Positions 32,683-60,921 of a DNA stretch of 64,000 nucleotides are shown piece after piece (the first letter of the stretch is position 1; every line of letters begins with the position of its first letter). The notes beneath the pieces were generated by a model. The model was not told where the DNA came from. It ran no database searches and worked only from the letters and a program-made list of their open reading frames with translations. Source of the DNA: Phaeosaccion multiseriatum (lineage: Eukaryota > Ochrophyta, other classes); contig OZ218950.1 of assembly GCA_965112735.1 (NCBI GenBank), positions 5,580,001 through 5,644,000 of the forward strand. Direction: 5' to 3'. A program made the translations under genes and the position numbers.

Positions 32683-34689
32683 TTATTTTGTATTGACCAG
32701 CGCCGTCAACTCGGGACAGGCTGCGGGGAAGAACTTGACCGCCGTTCGCTTCTTGGCACACTGGTCCACGCTCCTGCCCACCCGATCGGCAAGCGCCCGG
32801 ATGGACGCCTTCCATCCCCTGCGAGTGGCGTCGCTCGCCCCGTGCGCGTCCAGCTTGGCCGCCACCCCCTTGAGCGTGTGCAGCACGGGCGCCATGTACT
32901 CGGGGTAGGCGGGGTTGTTGCGCAGCAGAGACGCCTCATTCTCCAGCAGCGCCACTGCAGACCGCACCAACACGTCCTGCACGGCGCCTTGGTGCAGCTG
33001 CGCCTTTGTCAGCTCCGCCGTGCTCCGAACCGCCGCAGTGGAGGATGAAAGAGCCGACGCACTGAAGCCCTTGCCTTTGCCTTTGCTCTTTTTCCCCTTG
33101 TGCTGCTGCGCGGATCCCCCCCCCCCCCCACCCTCACCATTCTCCGCCTCAACCGCAAGCTCTCCCTTGCGCGCACAAACAAAACCCATCTCCAGCACGG
33201 CACACATGCAGCTGGCGGTAGACACCAACACCCCCGTGGCCTCCGTCAGCTCGTGTGCCGCCCTCACCACGCTGAGTCTGTAGGGCAGACGCATGGCCCC
33301 CGGCGCGAGTTGAAGCATGCTCTCCAGCATGTTCCCCAGGGGCAGCAGCAGAGGCGCTAAGGCCGTCTTGTTGGAGGCTGCCACAGTGCACCACAGCCAC
33401 ACGCTCTGCATGAAGCGCCAGCTCAGCGCTCGCCGCCTTGACCCCTCGCCGCCGTCCCCTCCTTCTGCGGTGCCGGAGCTGCTGCCCTTCGCCCCCTTGC
33501 TCTGGTTGCTGATGAAGAGCTGTGTGTGGTGCAGTTGGTTGTTCTGATGCTGCCTTGCCTCCTGCAGCACTCGCGCCAGCTCCCCAACGTACACGAAAGC
33601 TCCGAGGTAGGCCATCGCCGGCTCTGCACTGTATAAAAGGGCCACCCCCTTGCGCAGCATCAACAACTCCTGCTCCCCCGCCACTCGCGAAGGATGGGGC
33701 GGAGGTGCTACTGCGCTGCTGCTGCCGCTGCTGCTTCTGTCTCTTGCGCTCTGGTATATGGCCTTAATGGTGGCCTCGTAGCTCACCACCACTGCCTTTT
33801 GCGCCTCGTGCAGGAAGGGCAGCGGCAGTGCCAGACATAGCGCCCTGATGGCGTGCAGCAGCGGCTCCATAGAGACAGCCTTGCCCTCCACTGCGAACTG
33901 TTGCTGCAGCGTCAACAGCTCCAACAGGTACGCTTTGGACAATGCCGGGAAAGGCTGCAGGAGGGGGAACAGCGTGCTGATGCGGAGAGCGTGGCGGGGA
34001 AGGACCTCAAGGCAGGCGCGCAGGACCGAGTAGAGGAGGGGCCCAAGCTCCGCCCAATGCTCGGACTTGGTGAGGCGAGAACACTCTCGAGATGAAAGAG
34101 TAGCCAAATCTCGCACCGAAAAGCCACCATTGCTCTGCTCTTGCCCTCCGTCCCCTTGCTCCTCTTCCTCCTCCTCTTCCTCCTCCATGTCGTCCGTGGG
34201 GCTCTTGCCGTCCCCCAAGAGAAGGGCCGTGAGAGTCGGACAAACGTGATCCAGGCAAGCGTCTAGGATCTCCTCGAAGACCTTCGACGACTTCTTCGAC
34301 GCGCCCCCGAGCAGCAGCCCCACCAGCTTGGTCATGGCAGGCACGCTCTGCGTCTCCCCCACGGCCTCCATCAAAGCACCCACATCATCGCCTGCAGCAC
34401 CACCCCCCCTTTCCTCCACCTTGTAACGCGCCCCCTCTTCCGCGGCTCCCACCTGCACGCTCGGGCTAAGGAGCCATTTGCATGTCAGAAAGTCGTCCAC
34501 AGACACCCCGTCCGGCAACGAAGCTAGGGTTTTGCCGCTCTCCTGCCTCGGACGGATGCGTGCCACCGCGTGCTCCTGCTCCTCCTTCTTCCCTGGCCTC
34601 CTCCGCCCGCCTTCATTGCTACGCTTCTTGATGTTCTCTACGCCTCCCTTCTTCTTGAACTTCTTGCCCCTCTTGCTTTGCTTTCCCAT
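32683..34689 (-). CDS. NOC2: Nucleolar complex protein 2 homolog (NOC2)
   Basis: Ribosome biogenesis factor that works with NOC1 and NOC3 in nucleolar maturation and export of pre-60S particles. Single-exon gene, 668 aa. The start MGKQSKRGKKFKKKG gives a basic nucleolar-type N-terminus typical of the family; longer in-frame extension upstream is not needed. The conserved NOC2 core is visible as FMQSVWLWCTVAASNKT, then LAPLLLPLGNMLESMLQL and MRLPYRLSVVRAAHELTEAT, corresponding to the family's LxPLxYPLxQxxxGxxxLxP...PLRLHCIRxLxxLSxxT. An acidic insert ([14 protein letters not shown]) sits near residue 165. Glu- and Ser-rich inserts make it divergent, but the order of blocks fits. It is divergent from CPSF73 and convergent with DNAJC25. 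Lack of introns contrasts with most neighbours. Confidence 0.8.
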   Translation of the reverse strand: MGKQSKRGKKFKKKGGVENIKKRSNEGGRRRPGKKEEQEHAVARIRPRQESGKTLASLPDGVSVDDFLTCKWLLSPSVQVGAAEEGARYKVEERGGGAAGDDVGALMEAVGETQSVPAMTKLVGLLLGGASKKSSKVFEEILDACLDHVCPTLTALLLGDGKSPTDDMEEEEEEEEEQGDGGQEQSNGGFSVRDLATLSSRECSRLTKSEHWAELGPLLYSVLRACLEVLPRHALRISTLFPLLQPFPALSKAYLLELLTLQQQFAVEGKAVSMEPLLHAIRALCLALPLPFLHEAQKAVVVSYEATIKAIYQSARDRSSSGSSSAVAPPPHPSRVAGEQELLMLRKGVALLYSAEPAMAYLGAFVYVGELARVLQEARQHQNNQLHHTQLFISNQSKGAKGSSSGTAEGGDGGEGSRRRALSWRFMQSVWLWCTVAASNKTALAPLLLPLGNMLESMLQLAPGAMRLPYRLSVVRAAHELTEATGVLVSTASCMCAVLEMGFVCARKGELAVEAENGEGGGGGGSAQQHKGKKSKGKGKGFSASALSSSTAAVRSTAELTKAQLHQGAVQDVLVRSAVALLENEASLLRNNPAYPEYMAPVLHTLKGVAAKLDAHGASDATRRGWKASIRALADRVGRSVDQCAKKRTAVKFFPAACPELTALVNTK

Positions 34690-34969
34690 CGCGTTCTCTG
34701 GTGTAAAGACTGAATATCGATGTGTCGTGTGGCTTGCGGTCCATCGTCCCCTATTTAAGTTGGTGATATACTTCACAGTTGGCGCCGCTACTATGGATCC
34801 CGCGTATCGGGTATCCACCATAGAGTACACGAGGGTGGTCGTGCTGCAGTGCTGCTGTACTACTGTATTTGGCTCTTTCTATCAGCTGTGTCTCTTAGTT
34901 GCTGCTGCTTAGGGGCTAAATTTGGTGAATGTGAACAAAGAGCCTTGCTGAGACACAAAGCCCAGCGGG
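34690..34969. promoter_or_regulatory. Putative bidirectional promoter, NOC2 / CPSF73
   Basis: 280-bp gap between divergent start codons of two basic RNA-processing genes. It is less GC-rich than the flanks. No motif is assigned. Confidence 0.4.
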
Positions 34970-37900
34970 ATGAAGCGTGCCCGGCAGCAGGAGCAGGAGG
35001 AGGGGGAGGCGATGGAGGAGACGATGGTCATCATGCCGCTTGGAGCAGGGAATGAGGTGGGGCGGAGCTGCATCTGGATCAAGTACATGGGGAAGACGAT
35101 CCTGCTCGACTGCGGGATACACCCGGTACGTGCAAGCAGAGAGAGAAGACTGGATGGATTAAGCAGAGAGGACTGATGGATTCACACCCGAGCAGGGAAT
35201 ACAGAGGAATGGATGGATTCAAAGCACAGAGGACTAGATGGATTCAAAGCACAGAGGACTGGATGACAGAGGGGGGGGGAAGAGGACTGGATGACACAGG
35301 ACTGGATGGATTCACGCCCGAGCAGGGCATAAAAAGAAACGTTTCATTCGCTTGTGTATGTGGGGGTGGGGGTGGGGGCCGAGACGGGAGGCGGGCGACG
35401 ATAGACGGCCGCGGCGAGGAAAGCCGATGCGCCTGCTCTGATGGGACATCCCCTCCAACGAACAATCAAACACAACATACAGGGCTACAATGGAGAGGCG
35501 GCACTGCCCTTCTTCGATGCCGACGACTTCGACCCCGAGGAGGTGGACCTGCTGCTCATCACGCACTTCCATCTAGACCACTGCGCCAGTCTGCCTTACT
35601 TCACGGAAAAGACGGGATTCAAAGGTCAGAAAGGAGGCCAAGAGGCGAGAGAGAGAGAGAGAGAGGCGAAGAGAGAGGCTAGACTGGGCTAGGCTGGGCT
35701 ATGCGGATCCTGCCCTTGTCCCGTCCGTCCGGCTGCCATCTGCCGTCACGCCCATCCCTTCGACTGACCCCTTGCCGACTCTATCATCTATCATCTTAAT
35801 CTATGTGCACACACATTTCTCAGGTCGCATCTTCATGACACACCCCACCAAGGCCGTGATGCGCATGATGCTGGCGGACTACATCAAGCTCGTCAATGTC
35901 AGCACTGAGGACATCATCTACGATGAGAAGGACCTCAACCGATGCATTGACAAGGTCGAGCTCATCGACTTTCATCAGGTAGGGGGAGGGGAGAGAGAAG
36001 GAGGAGAGGTGAAGGGAGGAGAGGAGAGGAGAGGGGAGGGGGGGACAGGAGAGGGGAGAAGAGGAGAGTACCAAGCTTGACTGCAGACCGACCGGTTGTG
36101 GGGATGCGCCAAACGTCTCATCAAAGCAGCAATCGAGTGAAATCAATCAAGTAACACTTACCTTGGACCCCCTGCCACCCCCCCCCCCCACCTTCTCTGA
36201 GCTGGACCGGCACGTTAATCACACACACACACACACACGCGCTCTCTCTTCCAACAAACCCCCCCCCCCCCCTCCCCACCCCCTCTCTTCGTAGGTGCTG
36301 GAGCACGAAGGTATCAAGTTCTGGTGTTACAACGCCGGACACGTGCTCGGAGCCGCCATGTTCATGATCGAGATTGCAGGAGTGCACGTGCTGTACACCG
36401 GCGACTACTCCATGGAGGATGACAGACATCTCATGGCGGCAGAGGTGCCGAGCATCAGCCCCGATGTGCTCATTGTGGAGAGCACGTATGGGGTGCAAGT
36501 GCACGACAATAAGGACGATAGGGAGGCAAGGTTCACGGGGGAGGTGTCCAAGGTGGTGCGCAGGTGGGTACATAAGTCAATGACTGGGTACATAAGTCAA
36601 TGGGTGGATTGGACTGCGTGGGTGAGGTGGGTAGGCCCCGGGGGGAGGAGGGAGGGGGAGTTTGATTGATGCGCTGCGATCGTTTGTGGAGCTCGCCTTT
36701 CTTTGCTCTAGAACATGTTCGCCCATATGCCTGTCTGCCCGTCTGCCTGCCTCCTGTGTTTGCTCCGCCACAGAGGGGGGCGCTGCCTGATCCCTGTGTT
36801 CGCTCTTGGCCGGGCACAGGAACTCTTGCTCATCTTGGACGAGTTCTGGCAGGCAAGTGCCGGAAGGAGGAGGAGGAGGAGGAGGAGGAGGAGGAGGAGG
36901 AGGAGGGGAAGGGGGAGGAGAGGGAGGAAGAGGAGGAGGGGGAGGGGGTGGGGGAGGGGGAGGAGGAGGAGGTTGCTCCATTGAACAAGGCGCCGACGGC
37001 ATGCCCTCTGTTGGCGTTGACGGCATCATCTCTTCTGTCTGTCTGTCTGTCTGACTGACTGACTGACTGACTGACTGACCCTGTTCGCCTGCCCCTCCCC
37101 CCCCCCCCCCTCTTCCCTCCCTCCCCTGCCTCCCTCCCTCCCTCCCTCCCTCCTCCCCCCCGTCCCTCCAGGCGCACCCCGAGCTGCACCGCATCCCCGT
37201 GTACTACGCCTCCCGCATGGCCTCCAAAGCCCTGCGCGTGTACCAAACCTACATCAACATGATGAATGCGCACATCCGACGGCAGATGGACGTTTCAAAC
37301 CCCTTCAAGTTCAAGCACATCACCAACCTCAAGTCCGTGGAGCAGTTCGATGACTCACGGCCCAGTGTGGTCATGGCGGCTCCGGGCATGTTGCAACACG
37401 GTGTGTCGAGGCAGCTCTTTGATCGCTGGTGCGAGAATGGAAAGAATGGCGTGCTGCTCCCAGGGTAAGTCAAGTGAAAGTGTGGGCCTCTTCAAGTGGG
37501 TGGTGGGTGTGTCGGACTAAGCTGACTGTACGGACTGCCTACTGTTGCTTGACATTGAAAGGCAGCTTGACGACACTTGCTTGACATTGAAAAGCAGCTT
37601 GACGACATTGACATTGCTCTCTCTCTTTCGGACCGTGTACGTGAGACATGTATGAATGTCGTACATGTATGGATGGCGTATATATCGTGTATGTGTGGAT
37701 GGCGTATATATCGTTTATGTATGAATGTCGTATATGTATGAGTGGCGTATATGTATGGATGGCGTATATATCGTATATGTATGGATGGCGTATATATCGT
37801 GTATGTATGAATGTCGTATATATCGTATGTGTATGGATGGCGTATATATCGTATATGTATGAATGTCGTATATATCGTATATGTATGGATGGCGTTTTAT

Positions 37901-39713
37901 CGTATATGTATGGATGGCGTTTATATCGTATATGTATGGATGGCGTTTATATCGTGTATGTATGGATGGCGTATATATCGTATATGTATGGATGGCGTAC
38001 ATATCGTATATGTATGGATGGCGTACATATCGTATATGTATGAATGTCGTATATGTATGGATGGCGTATATGTATGGATGGCGTATATATAGATTTTGTC
38101 AGTGGGCGTCTTTCTCTGCGTCTCTGAGTCTCTCGGCGTGCTTGCTTCCTAAGCTTGAGCTTTGAGGTTTGACTCAGATAGGCCTTTGAGGTTTGACTCA
38201 GTTAGGCCTTTCGGCTTTGACTCAGTTAGGCCTTTGAGCTTTGAGTTTGCGCTTGGCTTTGGACTCAGGGCTTTCTTCTCTTCTCTTTTCTTTTTGTATG
38301 CCATGCACACTCATTCCTTCACCCATTCCGTCATTCATTCCGTCGTTCATTCCTGCCTGTCTTTGTGTTGACCCCGTGTGTGGTGTGTGTCGGGCGACCC
38401 CCTCTCTCCTCTCCTCTCCAGGTACTCTGTAGAGGGCACGCTGGCCAAGAAGCTTCTCTCACACCCTGAAGAGGTCGTCGGTATGGACGGGTGAGTCGCT
38501 GACTCATTCACTCAGTCACTCACTTCTTGGCGTCAGTCGGTCACTCAGTCAGTCAGTCAGTCAGTCAGTCAGTCAGTCAGTCAGTCAGTCAGTCAGTCAG
38601 TCAGTCAGCGATTTGGTGCGTTCTTACATGATCCTTGCTGTACCCCCCCCTCTCTCCCCCCCTCAAGCCGCATCCGCCACCGGCTGTGCTCTGTGGAGTA
38701 CGTATCCTTCTCTGCTCACGTGGACTTTGTGCAAAACAAGCGTTTCATGGACGAAGTGGCCCCTGCCAATGTCATCCTCGTGCATGGGGAGCAGAGCGAG
38801 ATGAAGCGTCTGGAAGGGGAGCTCAGGAAGAAGTACCTCGTCTTGCCGCTGAGAGAGAGGCCCGCCATTCGCACCCCGCAGAACACGGAGCAGGCAAGTT
38901 CAAGTGCAAGTTCAAGTTCAAGTGCAAGTCAAAAGTCAAAAGTCAAAATTAGGTTTTCTTTGACCGACGTTCAGGCGGGCCCCACCCCTCTGGGTCAGGC
39001 AATACCTTATCGGTCGATAGTTTTGTGCGGTGTCTGGAGGAAGGGGGAGGATGGGGCTGGGTTGGGTTAGGTTGGACGGGTGTCAGCACAGTGCTAGGAG
39101 CCCGCAGCTCTCTCAACCAGTGCCGTCTCTCTGCTTCTCTCTTTCTGTCTCCCTCTTTCTGTCTCCCTCTTTCTCTCCCCACTCTCGCGTGTGCTGCCTT
39201 CCCCGATGCCCAATCAATCCCAATCACCACCACCTACCGCTTCCCACCAGGTCCTTATCCAGTTCCACCGCGAGAAGGTGGCACGTGCGGTGGGCGCCCT
39301 AACGGCTTCGCTGCCCGCCTCCTCTGCGTGCGGGGGGCTGCTCGTGAGCAAGGACTTCGACAAGCGACTTATGACTCCGGAGGACGTGGAGAGCTACTCA
39401 CAGCTTAAGGTAAGGCAGTGGGGGAGTGCGTGGGTGGGGGAGTGCGTGGGTGGGTGGGTGCGTGGGTGGGTGCGTGCGTGCGGGGGTGGGTGGGTGCGTG
39501 CGTGAGTGGGTGGGTACGTGCGTGGGTGGTGCGTGGTGCGAGGGCATGCCGAGAGGGGCGGGGGGGGCGAACACATATCCAATCACAGTCCCAGGGTGCT
39601 GCTGCTGAGACCTGACTCCTCCCTATCTCCCGCACTTGTGTGTGTGCTTGTGTGTGTGTGTGTGTGTGTGCTTGTGTGTGTGTGTGCGTGTGTGTGTGCT
39701 TGTGTGTGTGTGC

Positions 39714-39750
<37 letters not shown>

Positions 39751-40896
39751 CTGGACTCCTCCTTGGGCTCCTCCTCCTTCCCCCAGGTGGGCGGCGTGAT
39801 GAACAAGCTGTCCGTGCCCTTCTACTCGAGCTTCTCCGTGCTGCTCGCCTTCATCAGAGAAGTGTACGATGACGTTGTCCTGGAGGGGGGGGTGGGGCGG
39901 GGCACTGGGGGTAAGATCATCGTCCACGGAGGGGCAACAACGGTTACATGGCCTGCTGCAGCGGCCACAGAGACTGCGAACAAGGCAGGGGGTGGTGACA
40001 AGAACACGGAGACTACCGGTGGTGGTGGTGATGGTGGAGGAGGAGGAGGAGGAGGAGGAGGAGGAGGAGGAGGAGGAGGAGGAGGAGGTGGGAGTGTGAA
40101 GTTGGCGGTGGAGTGGGATGCGAGTCCTGCGAACGACATGGTGGCGGACTCGATCATTGCGTTGGCTATGCAGGCCCAGTCCAGCCCCGGGGGGATTCGC
40201 CTTACCTCTCCAGATATAACCAATCCCTGCAGGCACAAGCATAAGCACGGTCACAGCAGCCGTGGCCATGGCGGTAATAGCAGGGAGGGCAGGCATAGCA
40301 CGAGCAAGGACAGTGCGATGGACAGTGAGATGGACACAGCCGGGCAAGAGGCAGGGCAAGAGGCAGGGCAAGAGCAAGAGCAAGAGCAAGAGGAGGAGGA
40401 GGAGGAGGAAGAGGAGGAGGAGGAAGGCCCTGTGCCGCAGGAGGTTAAGCGTAAGATGATGGAGATGGGGTCGTCACTGCTACAGACGATGCTCAAGGAC
40501 TCCTTCGGGGAGGGCAGCGTTCGACTCCTCCCCACCGGAGAGGGTGGAGAGCCATCCCGAACCCCGAGTAGCGGAGAGGGTGGAGAGGAAGACGCGAAGA
40601 AGAAGGTCAAGAGCGAGGAGGAGGGGGGGCTCAAGAAGGCTTTAAAGGTAGGGAAGGAGGATGGTGGAGACAAGGGAGAACAGCCGCACCGACACGTCAT
40701 CGAGCTTAACCTTGATCAGGCTGTGGCCATACTGACTGTACAAACAGACGCAGAAGAGGAGGACGAGGGGGGCGAGGGGGGCGAGTACGGCCACGGTTGG
40801 AACGTGAGCCTGACGTCGTGCCCCAATGACGGCCTGAAAGAGCAGCTCCTGCTCATGCTTGACAAGTTTCAGGAAGCAGTGCGTGGTGCCGGTTAG
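34970..40896 (+). CDS. CPSF73: CPSF73, mRNA 3'-end endonuclease
   Basis: Metallo-beta-lactamase/beta-CASP nuclease that cleaves pre-mRNA before polyadenylation. Ten exons join in phase (34970-35125, 35483-35624, 35824-35978, 36295-36563, 36774-36852, 37172-37464, 38422-38490, 38668-38893, 39251-39409, 39787-40896), giving 885 aa. Catalytic motifs are intact: ITHFHLDHC (HxHxDH, about residues 80-85), [55 protein letters not shown] and FSAHVDF. The C-terminal domain is long and split by Gly-rich (GGA repeat) and Glu-rich inserts but ends with [14 protein letters not shown], recognisable from CPSF73-type C-terminal domains. Two introns use GC donors (36853 and 38894). The protein is about 200 aa longer than human CPSF73, because of the low-complexity C-terminal inserts. 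Confidence 0.93.
35150..35335. repeat. Degenerate minisatellite in CPSF73 intron 1
   Basis: Units around GGACTGGATGGATTCA(AAGCACAGA), about 20-30 bp, repeat at least six times. Confidence 0.85.
36863..37170. repeat. GGA-rich then CCT-rich intron with complementary ends (CPSF73 intron 5)
   Basis: After the GC donor the intron is (GGA)n to about 36975. It then holds a short GACT repeat at 37055-37077 and ends in a long CCCT/CCT tract to the acceptor. The two halves are complementary in sense. Confidence 0.9.
37640..38096. repeat. 24-26 bp minisatellite, GTATATGTATGGATGGCGTA unit
   Basis: About 18 units in CPSF73 intron 6, varying between GGATGGCG and GAATGTCG types. Tyr/Ile/Met-rich frames over it are artefacts. 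Confidence 0.95.
38535..38608. repeat. (CAGT)n in CPSF73 intron 7
   Basis: About 18 tandem CAGT units shortly after the 5' splice site. Confidence 0.95.
39410..39760. repeat. GGGTG-rich and (GT)n tracts in CPSF73 intron 9
   Basis: A G/T-rich GGGTGCGT tract directly follows the 5' splice site (about 39418-39535), and a (GT)n tract at 39637-39750 precedes the pyrimidine-rich 3' end. Confidence 0.93.
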
Positions 40897-41131
40897 GTGA
40901 CAAATTTTTCACGTGACTCGTTACTGTAAAATTAATTTAGAGTGGAAATGAATGAAAGGGCGCAACCCTGTTCACTCATCAAAGGAACGCTACAAGGTGA
41001 GTACACTACCCAAACTTCCCCATCGATCGACACACACTCGATACTCGGGACGGTGGTGATAGAGAGAGGATAGGACTCTTCCCTAACCCCCCGCCGTGAT
41101 TCCTCTCGAGGGGACCCATCGACCCCTCTCG
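40897..41131. other. Convergent intergenic region, CPSF73 / ISWI
   Basis: 235 bp between two stop codons; no gene or repeat of note. Confidence 0.5.
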
Positions 41132-58526
<17,395 letters not shown>

Positions 58527-58910
58527 CGCCGACACTTGACTTTCAGGTTTGAGGGATGAAGACGGGTGGGGTGTACAGAAAAGTATTGGAGGGAGAGAGA
58601 GCAAGATAGAAGAGAGAGAAGGAGGGGGCAGGACAGGGGAGTAACACGAGGGGGGGGAAGGAGGGGGGGGGAAGGAATCCTCAGGCTTCAGATAGAGGGC
58701 TATGATCTGAGACCACAGGAGGGCCTATTCCTATCAGTGCCATCTTTACCTTTGCCTCGTTCCTCACTGGGAAGCGGAGGAGAGCAGCGCTCCTGAAGAT
58801 GAAGGCAGAGGAGTGATGATGCCATCCAGTGCCATCCAGTTTGAATTTGAGATTACGTACCCTGCCCCCACCGAAACTAACAATCGAACAAATTCCACCA
58901 ATCAATAATT
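58527..58910. other. ISWI promoter-side region up to the transposon
   Basis: Holds the presumed ISWI promoter or 5' UTR. A short minus-strand open frame (58681-58905) lacks any domain and is not called. The Harbinger target duplication begins at 58908. Confidence 0.45.
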
Positions 58911-58926
58911 AGGGTGTCTGCGATTT
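58911..58926 (+). repeat. Harbinger left terminal inverted repeat
   Basis: 16 bp, perfect inverted match to 62724-62739. Confidence 0.93.
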
Positions 58927-59219
58927 TTTTCCCAAATCCCTTTCCTCAATCGTTTTCCCGAGCCGATTGAGGACCGGGAATCCCGATCGTAGAGCACTTG
59001 CGAAGTTGGGAGAGTGTCTGTCCTTTCCCAGATAAAAACTACGTACTCTTACGTAAAAGCTGTTGTTATTCACGATGGTGGTCGTCGCTTTTGTTGAGAA
59101 TGGACATCCCCATCATCCCCATCAATCGGTTGAATCCTACCCAGGGAGGCAGAGAGAGCCAGCCATGGCACTCCCACTGACGACACGGGCTCAGTATCCC
59201 GCCCTCCTTCTCTCGGACC

Positions 59220-59572
59220 ATGACGTCTAGAGGAAATGGACGAGCAGGAGGAGCAGCAGGAGACGGAGATGGCTTGAAGCAAGCCAACTGGAGAGCTCCA
59301 GGCGTTCTAGCAGCATTCATAATTCAAGTGGCTAAGAGCCACAAGAAAAATGAGGGCAAGCAGAAGAGCGAGAGACAAAAAGACAGCGCTCTCTACGAAG
59401 ACATCGCTACAGCCCTCAACAGCGCACCAATTTTCCTCTACACGAAGGTATGAAGCCAGATGAAAGCCGGGACAGAGCGGGAGGGAGAGAGGGGGGAGAA
59501 AAAACTAATGGCGAAGGAACGATTCGACGACGCCCTGGTTTCCTCCCTCCCACCTCTACTTGGTCTGGATTC

Positions 59573-59644
<72 letters not shown>

Positions 59645-60626
59645 TTTCCCCCCACCCCGCGCCCCATCCCCTCCTCTCTCCATCCCTCTCGGATACACTC
59701 AGGAAATCTCAGCAAAGAACATGCAGAACAGAATGAACACGATGCTGAAGTCTGCTGAAGCCACCGAAGACGCCATGACCTTGGTCCGAGATTCCTCGCT
59801 CGAAGACAGCGAGAAACAGGAGTTCCTGACATCTTTGGCATACATGCAGTCGCTGAAGGGCGGAGATGCTAGAGCAGCCAAGAAGAACCAGAAGAAGAGG
59901 CAACACGAGGAACAGAACAACGAGCGCCAGCAGGCGGCGAAGGTTGTGAGCGTGGCGGGGGGTGGTGTTGATGTGGGGGCGAAACGTCCCGCGGGCGGGG
60001 AGGGTGAAGGCCATGAAGATGACAACGACCACGACGACGACGACGATGATACCAACACCCCCGCCCCTCCGAGGAAGAAAACGAAAGGCAAGGCTAAGGT
60101 CCAGACCCGGGGTGACGCTCGTGCTCGCCCCGTCGTCGTTCGCGACCTGGATGATGACCTCCTTGGCGCCTTAAAAGGCTTGGCTCATCAACAGCCACAG
60201 CCGGGAGGGACAGACCAGGACATGCGTCAACTCCTGGCGCAGCAGCGGCAAATGATGCAGCAGATGCAGCAGCAACAGCAACTCATGATGCACCTGATGT
60301 CGGGCGCGGGTAACAACTTTGCGCCCGTCTCCACCCCGAGCCAGGGCTTGGGCTATGGGTATGGAGGTGGCAGCAGCAGCAGCGGCAGCAGCAGCAGCAG
60401 CAATGGCTCGCGTCTCCCTGTGATGCCCACTCCAGCACCGTTGGTACCTGCATCACCCGCATCCGGTGCTTTCTCCTCTTCCCTCAGTGTGGGGGGAGCC
60501 TTTGCCGGTCCGGACGACGGTGATAGGCAGCGGCTGCTCTCGGCTGAGCCGAGCACACTTTCTGCACCTGAACGGGCTCGGCAAGCTCAGCTCATGAGAG
60601 ACCTGGACTACAGGAACAACGTGTGA
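59220..60626 (+). CDS. Harbinger accessory (Myb/trihelix-like DNA-binding) protein
   Basis: Second protein of the transposon; in Harbinger elements it helps nuclear import of the transposase and binds subterminal DNA. Two exons (59220-59447, 59703-60626) join in phase to 383 aa. Residues about 20-100 have the spacing of a Myb/SANT-like trihelix: NWRAPGVLAAFIIQVAKSH, a basic linker, SALYEDIATALNS, then KEISAKNMQNRMNTMLKSA. An Asp-rich acidic stretch, a basic KKTKGKAKVQTR cluster (possible nuclear signal), and a Gln/Met-rich coiled segment follow (LAQQRQMMQQMQQQQQLMMH). The tail is Ser/Gly-rich. The assignment rests on position within the element plus domain pattern; a sequence search was not possible. 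The intron contains CT and CA microsatellites. Confidence 0.72.
59573..59646. repeat. (CT)n then (CA)n microsatellite in the accessory-gene intron
   Basis: About 29 CT units followed by 8 CA units within the transposon. Confidence 0.95.
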
Positions 60627-60921
60627 GAGAGCGAGGGAGGGAGCAGGGGGCTGGCGAGGGCAGAGGTAGCAGGAGTACGAATAGCACACAGTAGAGAGGT
60701 ACCCCAGGCAGAGGTAGCAGGTAGAATGTGGAAATCACTCGGTTTTGAAGAGCACATGCGGGGGCGAGGGCAGGTCGGGTTGTGGACAGCACGCACGGTA
60801 CACACACGCAAGCGAGGGTTTGGCAGTAGCAATGATTGTATTGTCGGCAGCAAGGGAGCCGTCACTGACATCATAATGGTAGTTTCGTTTCAATCCTATA
60901 CGATACTTTGATTTGCTGTGC
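60627..60921. other. Convergent spacer inside the transposon
   Basis: 295 bp between the stop codons of the two transposon genes. It includes a short direct repeat, CAGAGGTAGCAGG, at about 60661 and 60709. Non-coding. Confidence 0.6.

Noticed and set aside
58681-58905. Short minus-strand frame upstream of ISWI
   Set aside because: No domain, and it lies in the promoter or 5' UTR between ISWI and the transposon.
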